Part shown: one piece after another, positions 1 to 9,160 of the stretch | Numbering within the stretch: the first letter of the stretch is position 1 | How the letters are laid out: each line of letters opens with the position of its first letter | Assembly: GCA_963716925.1 (NCBI GenBank) | Contig: CAVQUX010000015.1 | Coordinates: forward strand, 469,266-533,265 | Direction of reading: 5' to 3' | Length of the DNA: 64,000 nt | Source: DAISKN01 sp963716925 | GTDB taxonomy: Bacteria > Acidobacteriota > Vicinamibacteria > Marinacidobacterales > SMYC01 | Notes under the pieces: model-generated | The model's input: the letters and a program-made list of their open reading frames with translations, nothing else | What the model was told of the DNA's origin: nothing | Database searches by the model: none | Made by a program: the position numbers and the translations under genes

Positions 1-1344
1 CTTGCGCGAGAAATAGCGCCCGTTCGCGACGACGGCGTTGACTTGGCGCGTGTTTCGGATGTCGTCGAGCGGGTTTCGATCGAGGAGAACCAGGTCGGCG
101 AGCTTTCCCTTCTCGATGGATCCGAGGCGGTCTTCCATTCCCAGAAACCGCGCGGGGTTCGAGGTCGCCGTCCGAAGGGCTTCCGCCGGAGTGAAGCCCG
201 CCTCGACGAAGAGTTGAAGCTCCTCGTGCAGGCTGAATCCGGGGAATACGTAGACTCCCGCCGCGGTGTCGGTGCCGGCGAGAAACGGAACCCCCGCGCG
301 GTGCATTTCGGAGACCAGCTCGAGCTCCTTCTCGACGAATCTCCTTCTCGTGGCCAGGTCGTCCACGTTGAACTCGTGGACGATCTGATCGGTGAACTTT
401 CTCCAGGTCCCGGTCTTCCAGGACAGCGGTGCATACTTCGCGAGGGGATCGCGGTCGAGATCCCGCTCTTCGATCAAGGCTCCGCCCCGCTCCCACACGA
501 GGGTCGGACATTGCCAGGTCTCGTTCTTTGCGAGGAGCGCTACGAGCTTCGTCGCGCGCGCCGCGTCGAAGCTCTCGAGGAACTTTCCGGGTCCCTTGCC
601 CCCCTCGAGGAACTCGTCCTCCCGAGTAGAGCTGCCTTCGAAGATGCCGATGAGATGCTCGAAGCTCTTCTGTCCCGAATCGGAAGCTTCGGCGGCGCGG
701 ACCGCGTCGGGTACGTGTCCGGCGAAAGGAATGCCGAGTCTCCCGGCTTCGTCGGCAATCGCGAAAACCGCGTCCCTGGGTATCAACGACTGTAGCTTGA
801 TGAAGTCGGCGCCGCGGCGCTTCAAGTCGCGCACGGCCCTTCGGCCGTCTTCTGGATTCGAGACGGCGATCGAGCTGGGGAAGCGCGGCTCGGGTCCATC
901 GAGCATCTCTCCGGAAACGACGAGCCGGGGCCCGACGATGTCCCCCCGCGCGATCTCCATGCGCCACCGAAGCAGCACGTCGAGATCTCCCCCCATGTCG
1001 CGGATACCCGTGACTCCGTTCGCGATGAAGAGCGGAAGGGCGATCTCACGCCCTCCGGGGAACCAGTCTCCAAAGATGGTATGGACGTGCATGTCCCATA
1101 GCCCGGGGATCAGAAACTTGCCCGCGGCGTCCACGACCCGTGCCCCGGCCGCGGGGGCGATGGTGTCGCTCTTTCCCACCCGCGCGATTTGGTCCCCTTC
1201 GACGACGACCGTCATGCCCGGAAGCACGAGACCCGCGGCGACGTCGACGACGTTGACGTCTCGAAGAACGAGCGTGGCCCGAGGCGACGACTGCCGCGGG
1301 ATCGATGACAGGAGAACCGGGAGAAAGAACAGCAGCATTCTCAT
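1..1344 (-). CDS. Amidohydrolase, imidazolonepropionase-like (C-terminus cut by window edge)
   Basis: Metal-dependent amidohydrolase of the imidazolonepropionase-like / prolidase-like group; the substrate cannot be told. Reading the minus strand from the ATG at 1344 gives 448 open codons that run off the window at base 1, so the extreme C-terminus is missing. The start is followed by a hydrophobic stretch (MRMLLFFLPVLL) that looks like a secretion signal. Seen in order are the metal-binding GLWDMHVHT (His 86 and 88), FAGHVPD and FEHLIG (third and fourth metal histidines), GTDT (catalytic aspartate region), SNPARFLGM and the late GKLADLVLLDRNP typical of the family. The gene is divergent from the DUF2239 gene, about 75 bp between starts. 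The overlapping plus-strand frames are shadows. The family call is secure, the reaction is not. Confidence 0.85.
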   Translation of the reverse strand, partial: MRMLLFFLPVLLSSIPRQSSPRATLVLRDVNVVDVAAGLVLPGMTVVVEGDQIARVGKSDTIAPAAGARVVDAAGKFLIPGLWDMHVHTIFGDWFPGGREIALPLFIANGVTGIRDMGGDLDVLLRWRMEIARGDIVGPRLVVSGEMLDGPEPRFPSSIAVSNPEDGRRAVRDLKRRGADFIKLQSLIPRDAVFAIADEAGRLGIPFAGHVPDAVRAAEASDSGQKSFEHLIGIFEGSSTREDEFLEGGKGPGKFLESFDAARATKLVALLAKNETWQCPTLVWERGGALIEERDLDRDPLAKYAPLSWKTGTWRKFTDQIVHEFNVDDLATRRRFVEKELELVSEMHRAGVPFLAGTDTAAGVYVFPGFSLHEELQLFVEAGFTPAEALRTATSNPARFLGMEDRLGSIEKGKLADLVLLDRNPLDDIRNTRQVNAVVANGRYFSRK

Positions 1345-1383
1345 TCCGCGGATCCTTCGCCATCCCCGTCCCATCGTCAACGA

Positions 1384-1412
1384 TTGAACCGCGAATTTCA
1401 TCCGGGTATAAT
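1384..1412 (+). promoter_or_regulatory. Sigma-70-type promoter of the DUF2239 gene, apparently leaderless
   Basis: TTGAAC (1384-1389), a 17-base spacer and a perfect TATAAT (1407-1412). The in-frame GTG of the DUF2239 gene begins at 1419, about where transcription would start, and there is no room for a ribosome-binding site. This suggests a leaderless message. Confidence 0.6.
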
Positions 1413-1418
1413 TATTTC

Positions 1419-2045
1419 GTGGTGAGAGTCGGCGCGAGCGAACGAGCCCAGGTCCGCTGCACCGCTTTCCAGGGTTCCCGACGGATCGCGTCAGGCGAGC
1501 TGGTGCGGGTGGCGCGGTCTGCGAAAGACGCCGCCGATCGAGATCCCTCGTCCTCCATCCTCATCTTCGACGACGAGACGAGCGAGCTCATCGAGGTGGA
1601 CTTACGCGGGACCCGGGCCGACGTCGTGAGGCGGCTCTCGAGCGGCGAGCCGCATTCCGCAACACCGGAAGAGCGGCGCCGAGGACCCGGACGCCCGAAG
1701 CTGGGGGTGGTGGCTCGGGAGGTGACGCTTCTTCCGCGCCACTGGGATTGGCTGAACAGCCAGAGGGGCGGGGCGTCCGTCGCGCTCCGCCGGCTGGTGG
1801 ACGAAGCGAGACGGGCGAGCGCGGGAGCGGATCGAAATCGCCGCTCCCAGGAGGCCGCGTACCGGTTCCTGTACGCGATGGCGGGGGACCGGGCGGGGTT
1901 CGAAGAAGCCACCCGCGCGCTCTTCGCCTCGGATCGCGATCGTTTCGAAAGCCACACGAAGGAGTGGCCCGCGGATATCCGGAATCATGCCCGCATGCTG
2001 GCGGCCGGTGCGTTCGAAGCATCGCCTGCGGTGCTCGAAGAATGA
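1419..2045 (+). CDS. DUF2239 family protein
   Basis: Conserved protein of unknown function, 208 residues from the GTG at 1419. It matches the DUF2239 pattern along its length: CTAFQGSRRIASGEL near the N-terminus, ILIFDDETS, and the strongly conserved core GRPKLGVVAREVTLLPRHW followed by GGASVALRRLVDEAR. There is no signal peptide or membrane segment, so it should be cytoplasmic. The frame is open further upstream to 1305, but the added residues are unlike the family, and a strong promoter lies at 1384-1412. Its stop overlaps the next start (ATGA), so it is translationally coupled to the GIY-YIG gene. The role is unknown; the GRPKLG segment resembles an AT-hook-like basic patch but that is only a resemblance. 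Confidence 0.85.
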   Translation: MVRVGASERAQVRCTAFQGSRRIASGELVRVARSAKDAADRDPSSSILIFDDETSELIEVDLRGTRADVVRRLSSGEPHSATPEERRRGPGRPKLGVVAREVTLLPRHWDWLNSQRGGASVALRRLVDEARRASAGADRNRRSQEAAYRFLYAMAGDRAGFEEATRALFASDRDRFESHTKEWPADIRNHARMLAAGAFEASPAVLEE

Positions 2046-2374
2046 GCTCACGAAAGCGGGCGCTCCAGGAGTACAAGTCTCGTACGCCCGCCCGGGGCGC
2101 GTTCGCGGTGCGCTCCCGGACGACGGATCGCGTCTGGGTCGGCGCGTCCCCCAATCTCGATGCGGCGCGCAACCGCATCTGGTTCATGCTCCGGAGCGGG
2201 AGCCATCGCGACCGCTCCCTCCAGGCCGAGTGGGACTCGAACGGAGAGGCATCCTTCGGGTTCGAGGTTCTCGAGACGCTCGACCCGGACGTCGCTCCGA
2301 TGGCTCTGACCGATCTTCTGAAAGAGAGGAAGAGTCACTGGGCGGAGCGTTTGGGCGCCTCGACGTTGCTCTGA
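2042..2374 (+). CDS. GIY-YIG nuclease-superfamily small protein
   Basis: 110-residue protein of the GIY-YIG superfamily group often found beside DUF2239. Visible are the FAVRSRTTDRVWVGASPNLD segment (a diverged GIY...YIG core), then RNRIWFMLRSG, LQAEWDSNGEASF and FEVLETLD. The ATG at 2042 overlaps the stop of the DUF2239 gene by the ATGA arrangement, so the two form a coupled pair. No DNA-binding domain is attached. Whether it retains nuclease activity cannot be judged because the canonical tyrosines are replaced. Confidence 0.75.
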   Translation: MSSRKRALQEYKSRTPARGAFAVRSRTTDRVWVGASPNLDAARNRIWFMLRSGSHRDRSLQAEWDSNGEASFGFEVLETLDPDVAPMALTDLLKERKSHWAERLGASTLL

Positions 2375-2503
2375 CCCCCAAGACTTCCGCCATGCCCGAA
2401 TCGGCTCGTGGCGGTGATCGGCTGTGCTCGGCGTATTTCTAGGTGGGTGCTGTCAGGACGCCGCCTGACGCTCCAACGAAACGAAACCGAAGGAGGAAGA
2501 ACC

Positions 2504-3332
2504 ATGACCACAACCACAACCACGAACACGGACATCGACGCCCTCAAGACCCGTCTCAAGGCGACCTGGATGGACGGCAACTACGACCGTTTCTCGCGAT
2601 TCATGGAGTCGAGCGCCGTGGAGTTCCTGGATCGGTTGGGCGTCGAGCGCGGAGCCTCGTTGCTCGATGTCGCCTGCGGCTCGGGTCAACTCGGCCTCAT
2701 CGCCGCGCGTCGAGGCGCCAGGGTCACCGGGGTCGACATCGCCACGAACTCCATCCAGGCTGCGCGGGGCCGTGCGGCCGCGGAGGGACTCGACGCGCGC
2801 TTCGACGAGGGGGACGCCGAGGTACTGCCTTACCCGGATGCGAGCTTCGACGTGGTCGCCAGCATCTATCGGCGCGATGTTCGCTCCTCGCCCAGAACGG
2901 GTGGCAGCGGAGCTCGTGCGCGTGTGCCGTCCGGGTGGGAGAATTGCCATGGGCAACTGGACCAAGGAAGGGTTCATCGGGAAGATGTTCAAGACCTTCG
3001 CCCGTTTCATCGCGCCCCCGGGCATGCCCTCTCCGGTCCTCTGGGGAGACGAGAGCGTCGTACGCGAGCGGTTCGGCGCCGGTGTCTCCGACCTGCGGCT
3101 GACGCGCGTCAGCTACCGGTTCGACTACCCGTTCGCGCCGGCGGAGGTGGTGGAGTTCTTTCGCGAGAACTACGGGCCGACGACGCGGGCGTTCGCGACA
3201 CTGGGGGAAGCCGACCGGGCAGCGCTTCGCGCGCAGCTCGTGGATCTGTGGACCTCACACAACCAGGCCGGCGGGCTCGCCCGGACGACGGTCGACGCGG
3301 AGTATCTCGAGGTCGTCGGGGTTCGCGCGTAA
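2504..3332 (+). CDS. SAM-dependent class I methyltransferase (one frameshift)
   Basis: Methyltransferase of the Methyltransf_11/25 type. The ATG at 2504 follows a clear AAGGAGGAAGA ribosome site; the N-terminus is threonine-rich. Motif I is LLDVACGSGQLGL, motif II VTGVDIATNS, and the acidic GDAEVLPYPDASFDVV is the usual motif III region. The frame breaks near 2865, after SFDVVASI. The rest continues one frame over as GAMFAPRPERVAAELVRVCRPGG and runs to the stop at 3330-3332. Both parts match one family, so this is one gene of about 275 residues with a single indel, real or from sequencing. The substrate is unknown. Confidence 0.75.
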
Positions 3333-3792
3333 GGCGCATTCGCTGGTTGTAAGTTCTGGCGACACTCTACAGTTCTGCCTTCTATCCAGTTGTCTTAGTC
3401 CAAGATAGTTGCGAGGTTCCGCACGCTCGTCCTGAGAGGATGTCGGATTCCTTGACGAGAGCGAATCGTCGATCGTCTGCATCGCCGCCGCAAGTGTTTC
3501 TACAGGAGGGGGATACGCCCCGCAGCTGCTCCGGAACGTGATTTGCAGCGGTTCCGGGTCGACAGAGCGATTCTTTAGAACTTCAGCCCACCTCTGATGG
3601 ATCGCGCGTCTCGGGATTCCGTCGCGCCCCCTTGGGTGCCTCGGACTCCGGGAACTCATGCACCGAAAGAAGCCACACCCGTTCCTCCAAGAGGTGATTC
3701 ATGAAACCGCATTGGCGCCGAAAATCCACCCGTACGTCAGGACCGCACGTGAGGCTCGGCCGCGACAGGGAATGAATTAAGGAGTACACCTA
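3333..3792. other. Intergenic stretch, nothing recognised
   Basis: About 460 bases between the methyltransferase and the PEP-CTERM gene. No conserved reading frame, RNA gene or convincing hairpin-plus-T-run was found. Only the AAGGAG ribosome site at 3779-3784 is clear. Confidence 0.5.
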
Positions 3793-4557
3793 ATGAGAAC
3801 CCAAGCTCAAACCCGAATGCTCTCGTGCGCGGCCACGCTTTTCCTGGTGCTGGCCGCGGCCGTACCCGCTCGCGCCGTGCCCTTGATTGTGAACGGCGGG
3901 TTCGAATCCGGGTTCAACGGTTGGATTCTCGCGGATGCTGTTGGAAGCGACGGGACCTTCTTCCTGCAGTCCGGCACGGCGAGCCCGATCAACGGTGACC
4001 CGGTCCCCGCCCCGCCGGGCGGCGCCATCGCCGCCATGACGGACGCTCAAGGTCCGGGGAGTCACGTGCTCTATCAAGACTTCTTCGTGCCTGCCTCGCC
4101 GGGCACCGCTCTGCTCACTTTCGAGTTGTTCATCGGCAACCGCGCCGGGGAATTCGCAACTCCTTCTCCCGCCTCCCTGGATTTCAGCACCCCCGCGCTG
4201 AACCAGCAGGCGCGCGTCGACATCCTGCGCGCGGGAACCGACCCGTTCACCGTGGCAGCCGCCGACGTGCTCATGTCCCTGTTCCAGACCAACCCCGGCG
4301 ACCCGCTGATCTCGGGCTATGCGTCTCATAGCGCCGACCTCACCGCGCTCCTGAATGCGAATGCGGGCCAGACGCTGCGAATCCGCTTCGCCGAAACCGA
4401 CAACCTGTTCATCTTCCAGCTCGGCGTAGACAACGTAGGCCTCGAGACCCTGGCGGTCGTCCCCGAGCCCGCCTCGTGGATCCTTTTCGCCACCGGCCTC
4501 GGCGCCCTGCTCATTTTCCTGGGTCTGGCATCCTCAAGAATTCATCGAGGGTCGTAG
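3793..4557 (+). CDS. PEP-CTERM sorting-domain protein
   Basis: 254-residue exported protein. An N-terminal signal peptide (about residues 1-29, ending near PARAVP) precedes a beta-rich body starting NGGFESGFNGWI, as in carbohydrate-binding-like extracellular proteins. The C-terminus carries VPEPASW, a hydrophobic helix and a basic tail (SSRIHRGS), the PEP-CTERM signal recognised by an exosortase/archaeosortase-type enzyme for anchoring at the cell surface. No exosortase lies in this window. The start follows AAGGAG at good spacing. The protein probably has a role in extracellular matrix or surface structure, but its specific function is unknown. Confidence 0.85.
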   Translation: MRTQAQTRMLSCAATLFLVLAAAVPARAVPLIVNGGFESGFNGWILADAVGSDGTFFLQSGTASPINGDPVPAPPGGAIAAMTDAQGPGSHVLYQDFFVPASPGTALLTFELFIGNRAGEFATPSPASLDFSTPALNQQARVDILRAGTDPFTVAAADVLMSLFQTNPGDPLISGYASHSADLTALLNANAGQTLRIRFAETDNLFIFQLGVDNVGLETLAVVPEPASWILFATGLGALLIFLGLASSRIHRGS

Positions 4558-4563
4558 CCAAAG

Positions 4564-4802
4564 ATGGCCTTCAAGAGCAAGGCCCAACGGCGGAAGTTCG
4601 CGGAGCTCCTCGTGACGGGCAAGATCACGCCCGAAGCCTACGAGCGATGGAATCGCGAAACGGGCGCGCCGAGCTCCCGGAGCGAGTGAAGCCGAAGCGT
4701 AAACGAGGTACGACTCGCAAACCGCGACGCAGGTCCCGAGCGAAGTCGACGGGGAGACCGAAGCGACAGGGGAAGAATCGTTCCGCACTCCGTTCGAAGT
4801 GA
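4564..4802 (+). CDS. Small basic conserved protein (frameshift inside)
   Basis: The ATG at 4564 opens a short frame that begins MAFKSKAQRRKFAELL and reaches WNRETG before stopping at 4689. One frame over, the sequence continues as RAELPERVKPKRKRGTTRK and a Lys/Arg-rich tail to a stop at 4802. I recall small proteins of this form (SKAQRRKF...EWNRET...LPERV), so I read both parts as one gene of about 78 residues with an indel in the GGG run near 4655. It starts 6 bases after the PEP-CTERM stop. The basic tail suggests nucleic-acid contact; that is inference. Confidence 0.5.
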
Positions 4803-4875
4803 ACAAGACGGGCTGGCCCGCGGTCCCAGCCTGCAGTGGTACGATGGAGTCCCTGCTTATCGTTGGGACGATCCC

Positions 4876-5343
4876 ATGGCGTGGCGACAGCTGCACCGTT
4901 GGCTCTACCGAGGCGGCCGACCGAATCCGATCGCTCGGCTTCTCAATCGTTTCTGGGCCGCTGTCCACGCCCGTGGGATCGCGCCCGGCTATCTCGTGAC
5001 GCTGGAAGTGACCGGGCGCCGATCGGGGCGCAGGATTTCGTTCCCGCTCGTGATGACGGTTCTGGACGGAGAGCGGTTTCTGGTCTCGATGCTGGGTACG
5101 GAAGCGCAGTGGGTCAAAAACGTCAAGGCCGCCGACGGCCATGCTGTCCTCCGCCACGGCCGTGCGGAGCAGGTGCGCCTCGAAGAGATCGCAGTCGCGA
5201 AGCGGGCTCCGGTGCTGAGGGTGTACCTGCAGCGAGCGCCCGGGGCACGGCCCCACATTCCCGTCGGCAAGGACGCGCCACTCGCCGAGTTCGAAGCGAT
5301 CGCGCCGGCGACCCCGGTCTTCCGCGTGCTTGCCGCGCGCTGA
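4876..5343 (+). CDS. Deazaflavin (F420)-dependent nitroreductase-family protein
   Basis: 155-residue protein of the Ddn/F420H2-dependent reductase family (split-barrel fold), which uses reduced cofactor F420 to reduce quinones or nitro compounds. Visible are LVTLEVTGRRSGRRISFPLV (cofactor-binding strand), LVSMLGTEAQWVKNVKAA (phosphate-binding loop with the conserved W and N), and the C-terminal FRVL. Length fits the family. It is cytoplasmic or peripheral, with no signal peptide. It stands alone upstream of the B3/B4 gene on the same strand, 44 bases away. Confidence 0.8.
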   Translation: MAWRQLHRWLYRGGRPNPIARLLNRFWAAVHARGIAPGYLVTLEVTGRRSGRRISFPLVMTVLDGERFLVSMLGTEAQWVKNVKAADGHAVLRHGRAEQVRLEEIAVAKRAPVLRVYLQRAPGARPHIPVGKDAPLAEFEAIAPATPVFRVLAAR

Positions 5344-5387
5344 CGAGCCCTGACGCTGATTCTCGGCCGTGATAATTTGAGACCGCA

Positions 5388-6074
5388 ATGCACTTCCGTC
5401 ACTCCGAGATGCTTTGGCAGGAGTTTCCGCAACTCAAGCCTGCGATCCTGGTGCTCGACCGCGTCGAGCCCATCGCCGATCTGGGGAGGCGGCTCGAGCC
5501 CTGGCTCCGCCGCGCGCGGGAGCGCCTGGAGAAAGGACCGGAAGGAGAGATGCCGGAGATCGCGGCGTGGCGGCGGGCCTACTCACAGATGGGCTTGAAG
5601 CCGACACAGTATCGTTCGGCCGCGGAGGCGCTCCTCCGTCGTTTCAAGCGCGAGGGAGAGCTGCCGCGCATCCACCCGGTCATCGATCTCTGCAACGCCG
5701 TCTCACTCGCGTTCGCTCTTCCGGTCGCGGTCTTCGACCTCGATCAAGTGGACCAGTTCCTGGAAGTACGCCACGCCCGGGGTAACGAGACGTACCTCGC
5801 GTGGAGCGGCGAGATCGAAAATGTTCCGGAGGGTGAGGTCATCTTCGCCGACGCCGCCGATCAGGCGCATGCTCGACGGTGGACTTTCCGCCAGAGCCGC
5901 AAGTCCACGTTTCGCCCCGAAACCCGCCGCGCCCTCGTCGTCGCGGAGGGATTGCACGCATCGGCGGACGCGGATGTGCGGGAGCTCCTCGACGCTCTGG
6001 ACCAGGAGCTCACCGGAGGCTCGGCGGATAAGTGCGCGGTCCTCTCGGCGGCGTCACCGACGCTATCGTTTTGA
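5388..6074 (+). CDS. B3/B4 domain protein (tRNA-editing-like)
   Basis: 228-residue protein with the B3/B4 domain found in the beta subunit of phenylalanyl-tRNA synthetase and in free-standing forms. Seen are WRRAYSQMGLKPTQYRSAAEALLRR and IHPVIDLCNAVSLAFALPVAVFD, both typical of the stand-alone family, and a C-terminal FRQSRKSTFRPETRRALVVAEGL. In PheRS this fold clears mischarged tRNA; whether the free form acts on tRNA, an amino acid or another ligand is not known. No membrane segments. Confidence 0.8.
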   Translation: MHFRHSEMLWQEFPQLKPAILVLDRVEPIADLGRRLEPWLRRARERLEKGPEGEMPEIAAWRRAYSQMGLKPTQYRSAAEALLRRFKREGELPRIHPVIDLCNAVSLAFALPVAVFDLDQVDQFLEVRHARGNETYLAWSGEIENVPEGEVIFADAADQAHARRWTFRQSRKSTFRPETRRALVVAEGLHASADADVRELLDALDQELTGGSADKCAVLSAASPTLSF

Positions 6075-6155
6075 GACGGTCGCGTCCTCGGACCGAAGGG
6101 ATAGCGCACGACGTTGGCCGTGCGCTATCGCAGGCTGGCGCCCTTACGGGTGAGG

Positions 6156-6629
6156 CTACTTCTTGTCGAAGACCACCACGTTATCGACCGCCTGGCCCTT
6201 GGCGTTCGTCCCCTTGTTGGTGACGGTCATCGTTTTTCCGTCCTTCGAGACCTCCCGCTTCGAGGTGAGGACCACTTTGCCCGCTTTCTTCTGCGTGGCT
6301 TCGACGGTATGAGCGTCGACTTTCTTCAGCGAGATGGTATCGATATCCGGCGAGCCGGTGACGGGATAGTCCTTGCCGTCGAAGTTGGCGGTGTACTGGG
6401 TGAGCGTCGGCTTTCCGTCGGCATCGATCCCTTTCGCGGTGTACTTCACGCCCGCTCCCGAAGGCTCGTACGTCCGCGTCTGGCTTTTCGGCGCTGGACC
6501 CGGGCTGAACTTCGATTTCGCGACGTTGAGCTCCCAGGTTCCCATCATTGGATCGGTGGTCTGCGCCGAGACTCCTTGGGTGTATAGCAAGACGCCTAGC
6601 GATGCTCCAAGAATCGATAGATGCTTCAT
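6156..6629 (-). CDS. Secreted small beta-rich protein, function unknown
   Basis: 157-residue exported protein. The ATG at 6629 follows AAGGAGT and begins a signal peptide (MKHLSILGASLGVLLYTQGVSA). The mature part has MMGTWELNVAKSKFSPGPAPKSQTRTYE and then short strands rich in Lys, Thr and Val, ending VDNVVVFDKK. This form is common in Acidobacteriota genomes as a lipocalin-like small secreted protein with no assigned role. The upstream in-frame extension to 6848 lacks a ribosome site and is disregarded. Confidence 0.7.
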   Translation of the reverse strand: MKHLSILGASLGVLLYTQGVSAQTTDPMMGTWELNVAKSKFSPGPAPKSQTRTYEPSGAGVKYTAKGIDADGKPTLTQYTANFDGKDYPVTGSPDIDTISLKKVDAHTVEATQKKAGKVVLTSKREVSKDGKTMTVTNKGTNAKGQAVDNVVVFDKK

Positions 6630-6917
6630 TGGACTCCTTCTTGTTGGTTCCGGGGCGATGCGCGGAGTCGAAGGCGCGCGCAGGTGGCGCAAAGGTTGAG
6701 GTAATCGACGGGAGGCAGACTCTGCAAGGATCGCGCTGAGCGCCCGATCGGACGTCCGCGCGCGGCACCGGAAATGAGTGCTTATCATACCGATCGGCAG
6801 CCGGAGTTTCAAATCGCACGGTCCGCCCCCCGCATCCGACGACGACACTCTGGAAAAGGAACGAAGGTTGGTGGCGCGGGCGGGAGTTGGCCCCGCATTG
6901 ACGGCCTGTGCCGCGGC

Positions 6918-7890
6918 TCAGTAGACGTCCAGATCGCGGCCGACGACGACTTGTCCCGAATAGCCCGACATTTCGCTCAGCACGGCCGCCGGCGTCGACC
7001 GCTCGGCGTCGACAGCAGGTCGCAGGGACATCGAGGCGTGGTAGAGAATCAGCAATCGTGGCTTGGCCTGCGTGGCGAGCTCGGTGAGCTGCGCCGTCGT
7101 CGTGTGGAATTGCGCGGCATAGCCTCGGAAATCCTGGCGTTTGGCGAGCCACTCCAGCGTCAGCACCTCGTGAATCAACACGTCACATCCGTGGCAGGCG
7201 TCGATCGTCGCCTGCGTCGGATTGGTGTCGCCCGAGATGACGATGCTGCGGTCGGGCGTGTCGAATCGGTATCCGTAGCTTTCCATCGCGTGCTTCGTCG
7301 GGAAGGCCGTGACGGTGACGTTGGCGTCCTTGTAGACGACGCCGGCGCGGATCTCGTGCGCGTTCACGGCATGGCCCTCGGGAAACGCGCCCACTGAATA
7401 CGGCTGCGGTCCTTCGTCCGCGTCTCGAAGTCGGCGCTGTACGCTTCGAAGAGATGCTCGGTCATCGCCTTGATTCCCGCGGGACCATAGACCTCCAAGG
7501 GGACGCGCCGTCCGATCACCCAGGGCGTGAGAATCAGGTCCGGGTATCCGACGGTGTGATCGGAATGAAGGTGCGTCACGAAGACGACCCGCAGTTTGAC
7601 CGGTTCCAGCGCGGGGATTCCCCGGTCGACGACCGCGGACTTCGCACGCCGTACGACTCCGGCGCCGATGTCCACCAGGTACGGCGTGCCGTTCACGACG
7701 ACCGCCGTCGCCGGTCCTGACCGATCGGGGTCGGCGGGAGGATTTCCGGTGCCAAGTAGCACGATCTGCGTCTGATTCGGCTCGGCCGTTGACGTCTGGC
7801 GCTCGGCGGAAAGCTCGTCGTGACAAGGACGACCGAACCGAGGACCGCTTCGCACAGTACCGCTTTTGGAATTCGTCTTTGATTGGGCAA
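6918..7890 (-). CDS. Metallo-beta-lactamase-fold hydrolase, RNase Z-like (frameshifted)
   Basis: MBL-fold hydrolase. The core reads QIVLLGTGNPPADPDRSGPA, YLVDIGAG, the metal motif FVTHLHSDHTVGYPDL, then across a frame change near 7400 SVGAFPEGHAVNAHEI, IVISGDTNPTQA (metal Asp), HEVLTLEW and LLILYHASM (last metal His region). A second change near 7810 joins this to a hydrophobic leader (AVLCEAVLGSVVLVTTSFPPSA) that would give a secreted protein, starting at about 7890 (TTG) with no good ribosome site. An alternative start is the ATG at 7990. Secreted relatives act on arylsulfates, lactones or phosphodiesters; the substrate here is unknown. Confidence 0.7.
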
Positions 7891-8090
7891 TGGGGTGAGG
7901 CAGGGGCCGAGGAGTCAATGAGCCGAAGCCTCCCGGCCCCGTTTTTCTGGATGGTTGCGTCATCCTCTCCGTCTCGATTAAGCTACCCACAGAAATCTAG
8001 GAATTCGTAAGGTCACGCCTTGCCATAGTCGCCAAAGCCGACGGGCAGAACTTCATGGGATCCACCGGTTCGGCATTAACCGGGGGAACC

Positions 8091-8942
8091 ATGACACGCT
8101 ATCTCGGAATCGTGGCGATGCTTCTATTCTTCGCTTCGAGCTTTGCCGAAGCGAGCGCCATCCTCTTAGGGGACCGCAGGGTGGTTTTCGGAGAGGCGCG
8201 TGCCACTTCGAATGATGATGGCGATCTGGAATTTGACCGCCTAGAACCATCATCTGAGTTCGCACCTTTCAACGAAACCGCTACCTTCCAGGCCACAGTG
8301 GGAGACACAGGCTCGCAAGGAATCGCCAGCCAGAACAGTTCCGTAACTACAAGTCTGATTACCGGTAGTGGAGAGATGGACTACAGTGCGTTTCTTGCTG
8401 GGCAGGCTGAAGTTGAAAGGGCAACCGCGCACGCAGCGTCGAACTTCGACATCGGTTTCATTTTGACTACGCCGCACACGTTCGATTTTTCGGGCCTCAT
8501 GTCGATCGAAGCGAGCCTAAGAGGCAGTGAAGCCGATGGATTTCTCGGTCTAATTGGTCCGGTTGGCTTCGGCTTCCAACTGTTCGCAGTTCCGGGATCA
8601 CTGACTTCTTTGCCTGTCACCCAATCCGGAAGACTTACGCCTGGGAGCTACGTGTTGTTCGCTGGCTTTAGGGGTTCAGCCAATACGGACAGCAGCCTGG
8701 GGTTGTCGACGAGCAGTGGTGGTGGAGATTGGGCCTTCGAGTTTCGACTTAATGAGATCACGGGTGTGCCCGAGCCCACATCCCTATGGCTCCTGGCTCC
8801 GGTCGTTTCCGGAGCGCTCTTCAGGAAACGCCTGTCGTCCAACCCGGCACGTTTCCCCTTCGTCGGCACCACGAATAGCCGGTCCGCGGCTCTCAAAGAG
8901 AGCAGAGGTCGTTCGTTCCTGGTGACTCGGTGGATGAAGTAG
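8091..8942 (+). CDS. PEP-CTERM-like exported protein with C-terminal extension
   Basis: The ATG at 8091 (MTRYLGIVAMLLFFASSFAEASA) gives a clean signal peptide; the longer frame from 8055 adds unlikely residues. The body is rich in Ser, Thr, Gly and Phe and unlike any domain I know. VPEPTSLWLLAPVVSGALFRKRL near residue 235 is a PEP-CTERM-type motif, helix and basic cluster, but about 45 more residues follow before the stop. The extension may be a frameshift past the true end or a genuine variation. Surface-anchoring by a distant exosortase is likely. Confidence 0.65.
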   Translation: MTRYLGIVAMLLFFASSFAEASAILLGDRRVVFGEARATSNDDGDLEFDRLEPSSEFAPFNETATFQATVGDTGSQGIASQNSSVTTSLITGSGEMDYSAFLAGQAEVERATAHAASNFDIGFILTTPHTFDFSGLMSIEASLRGSEADGFLGLIGPVGFGFQLFAVPGSLTSLPVTQSGRLTPGSYVLFAGFRGSANTDSSLGLSTSSGGGDWAFEFRLNEITGVPEPTSLWLLAPVVSGALFRKRLSSNPARFPFVGTTNSRSAALKESRGRSFLVTRWMK

Positions 8943-9160
8943 GCGCTCGCCTTCCAGCGTGCTCGACTCCTCCAAACTAGAATGCACTCCATGATGGAGA
9001 AACGCGGTTCCGTCCGTCTAAAGGAGGAGTTGTTAATAGGCAAAGTACTATCAGCTTGGTGGAGATAGGTGGGGTCAGAATGCTGGAACGGCCCCTTCGC
9101 AGTTTGGATAAACCCAGAGGGCGCCTTGGCGGGAAAAGTAAATACCGGAGGGTAACGCCA

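Noticed and set aside
43..1387. Long plus-strand frames over the first 1.4 kb
   Set aside because: They are shadows of the minus-strand amidohydrolase, which carries all the family motifs and runs off the window edge.
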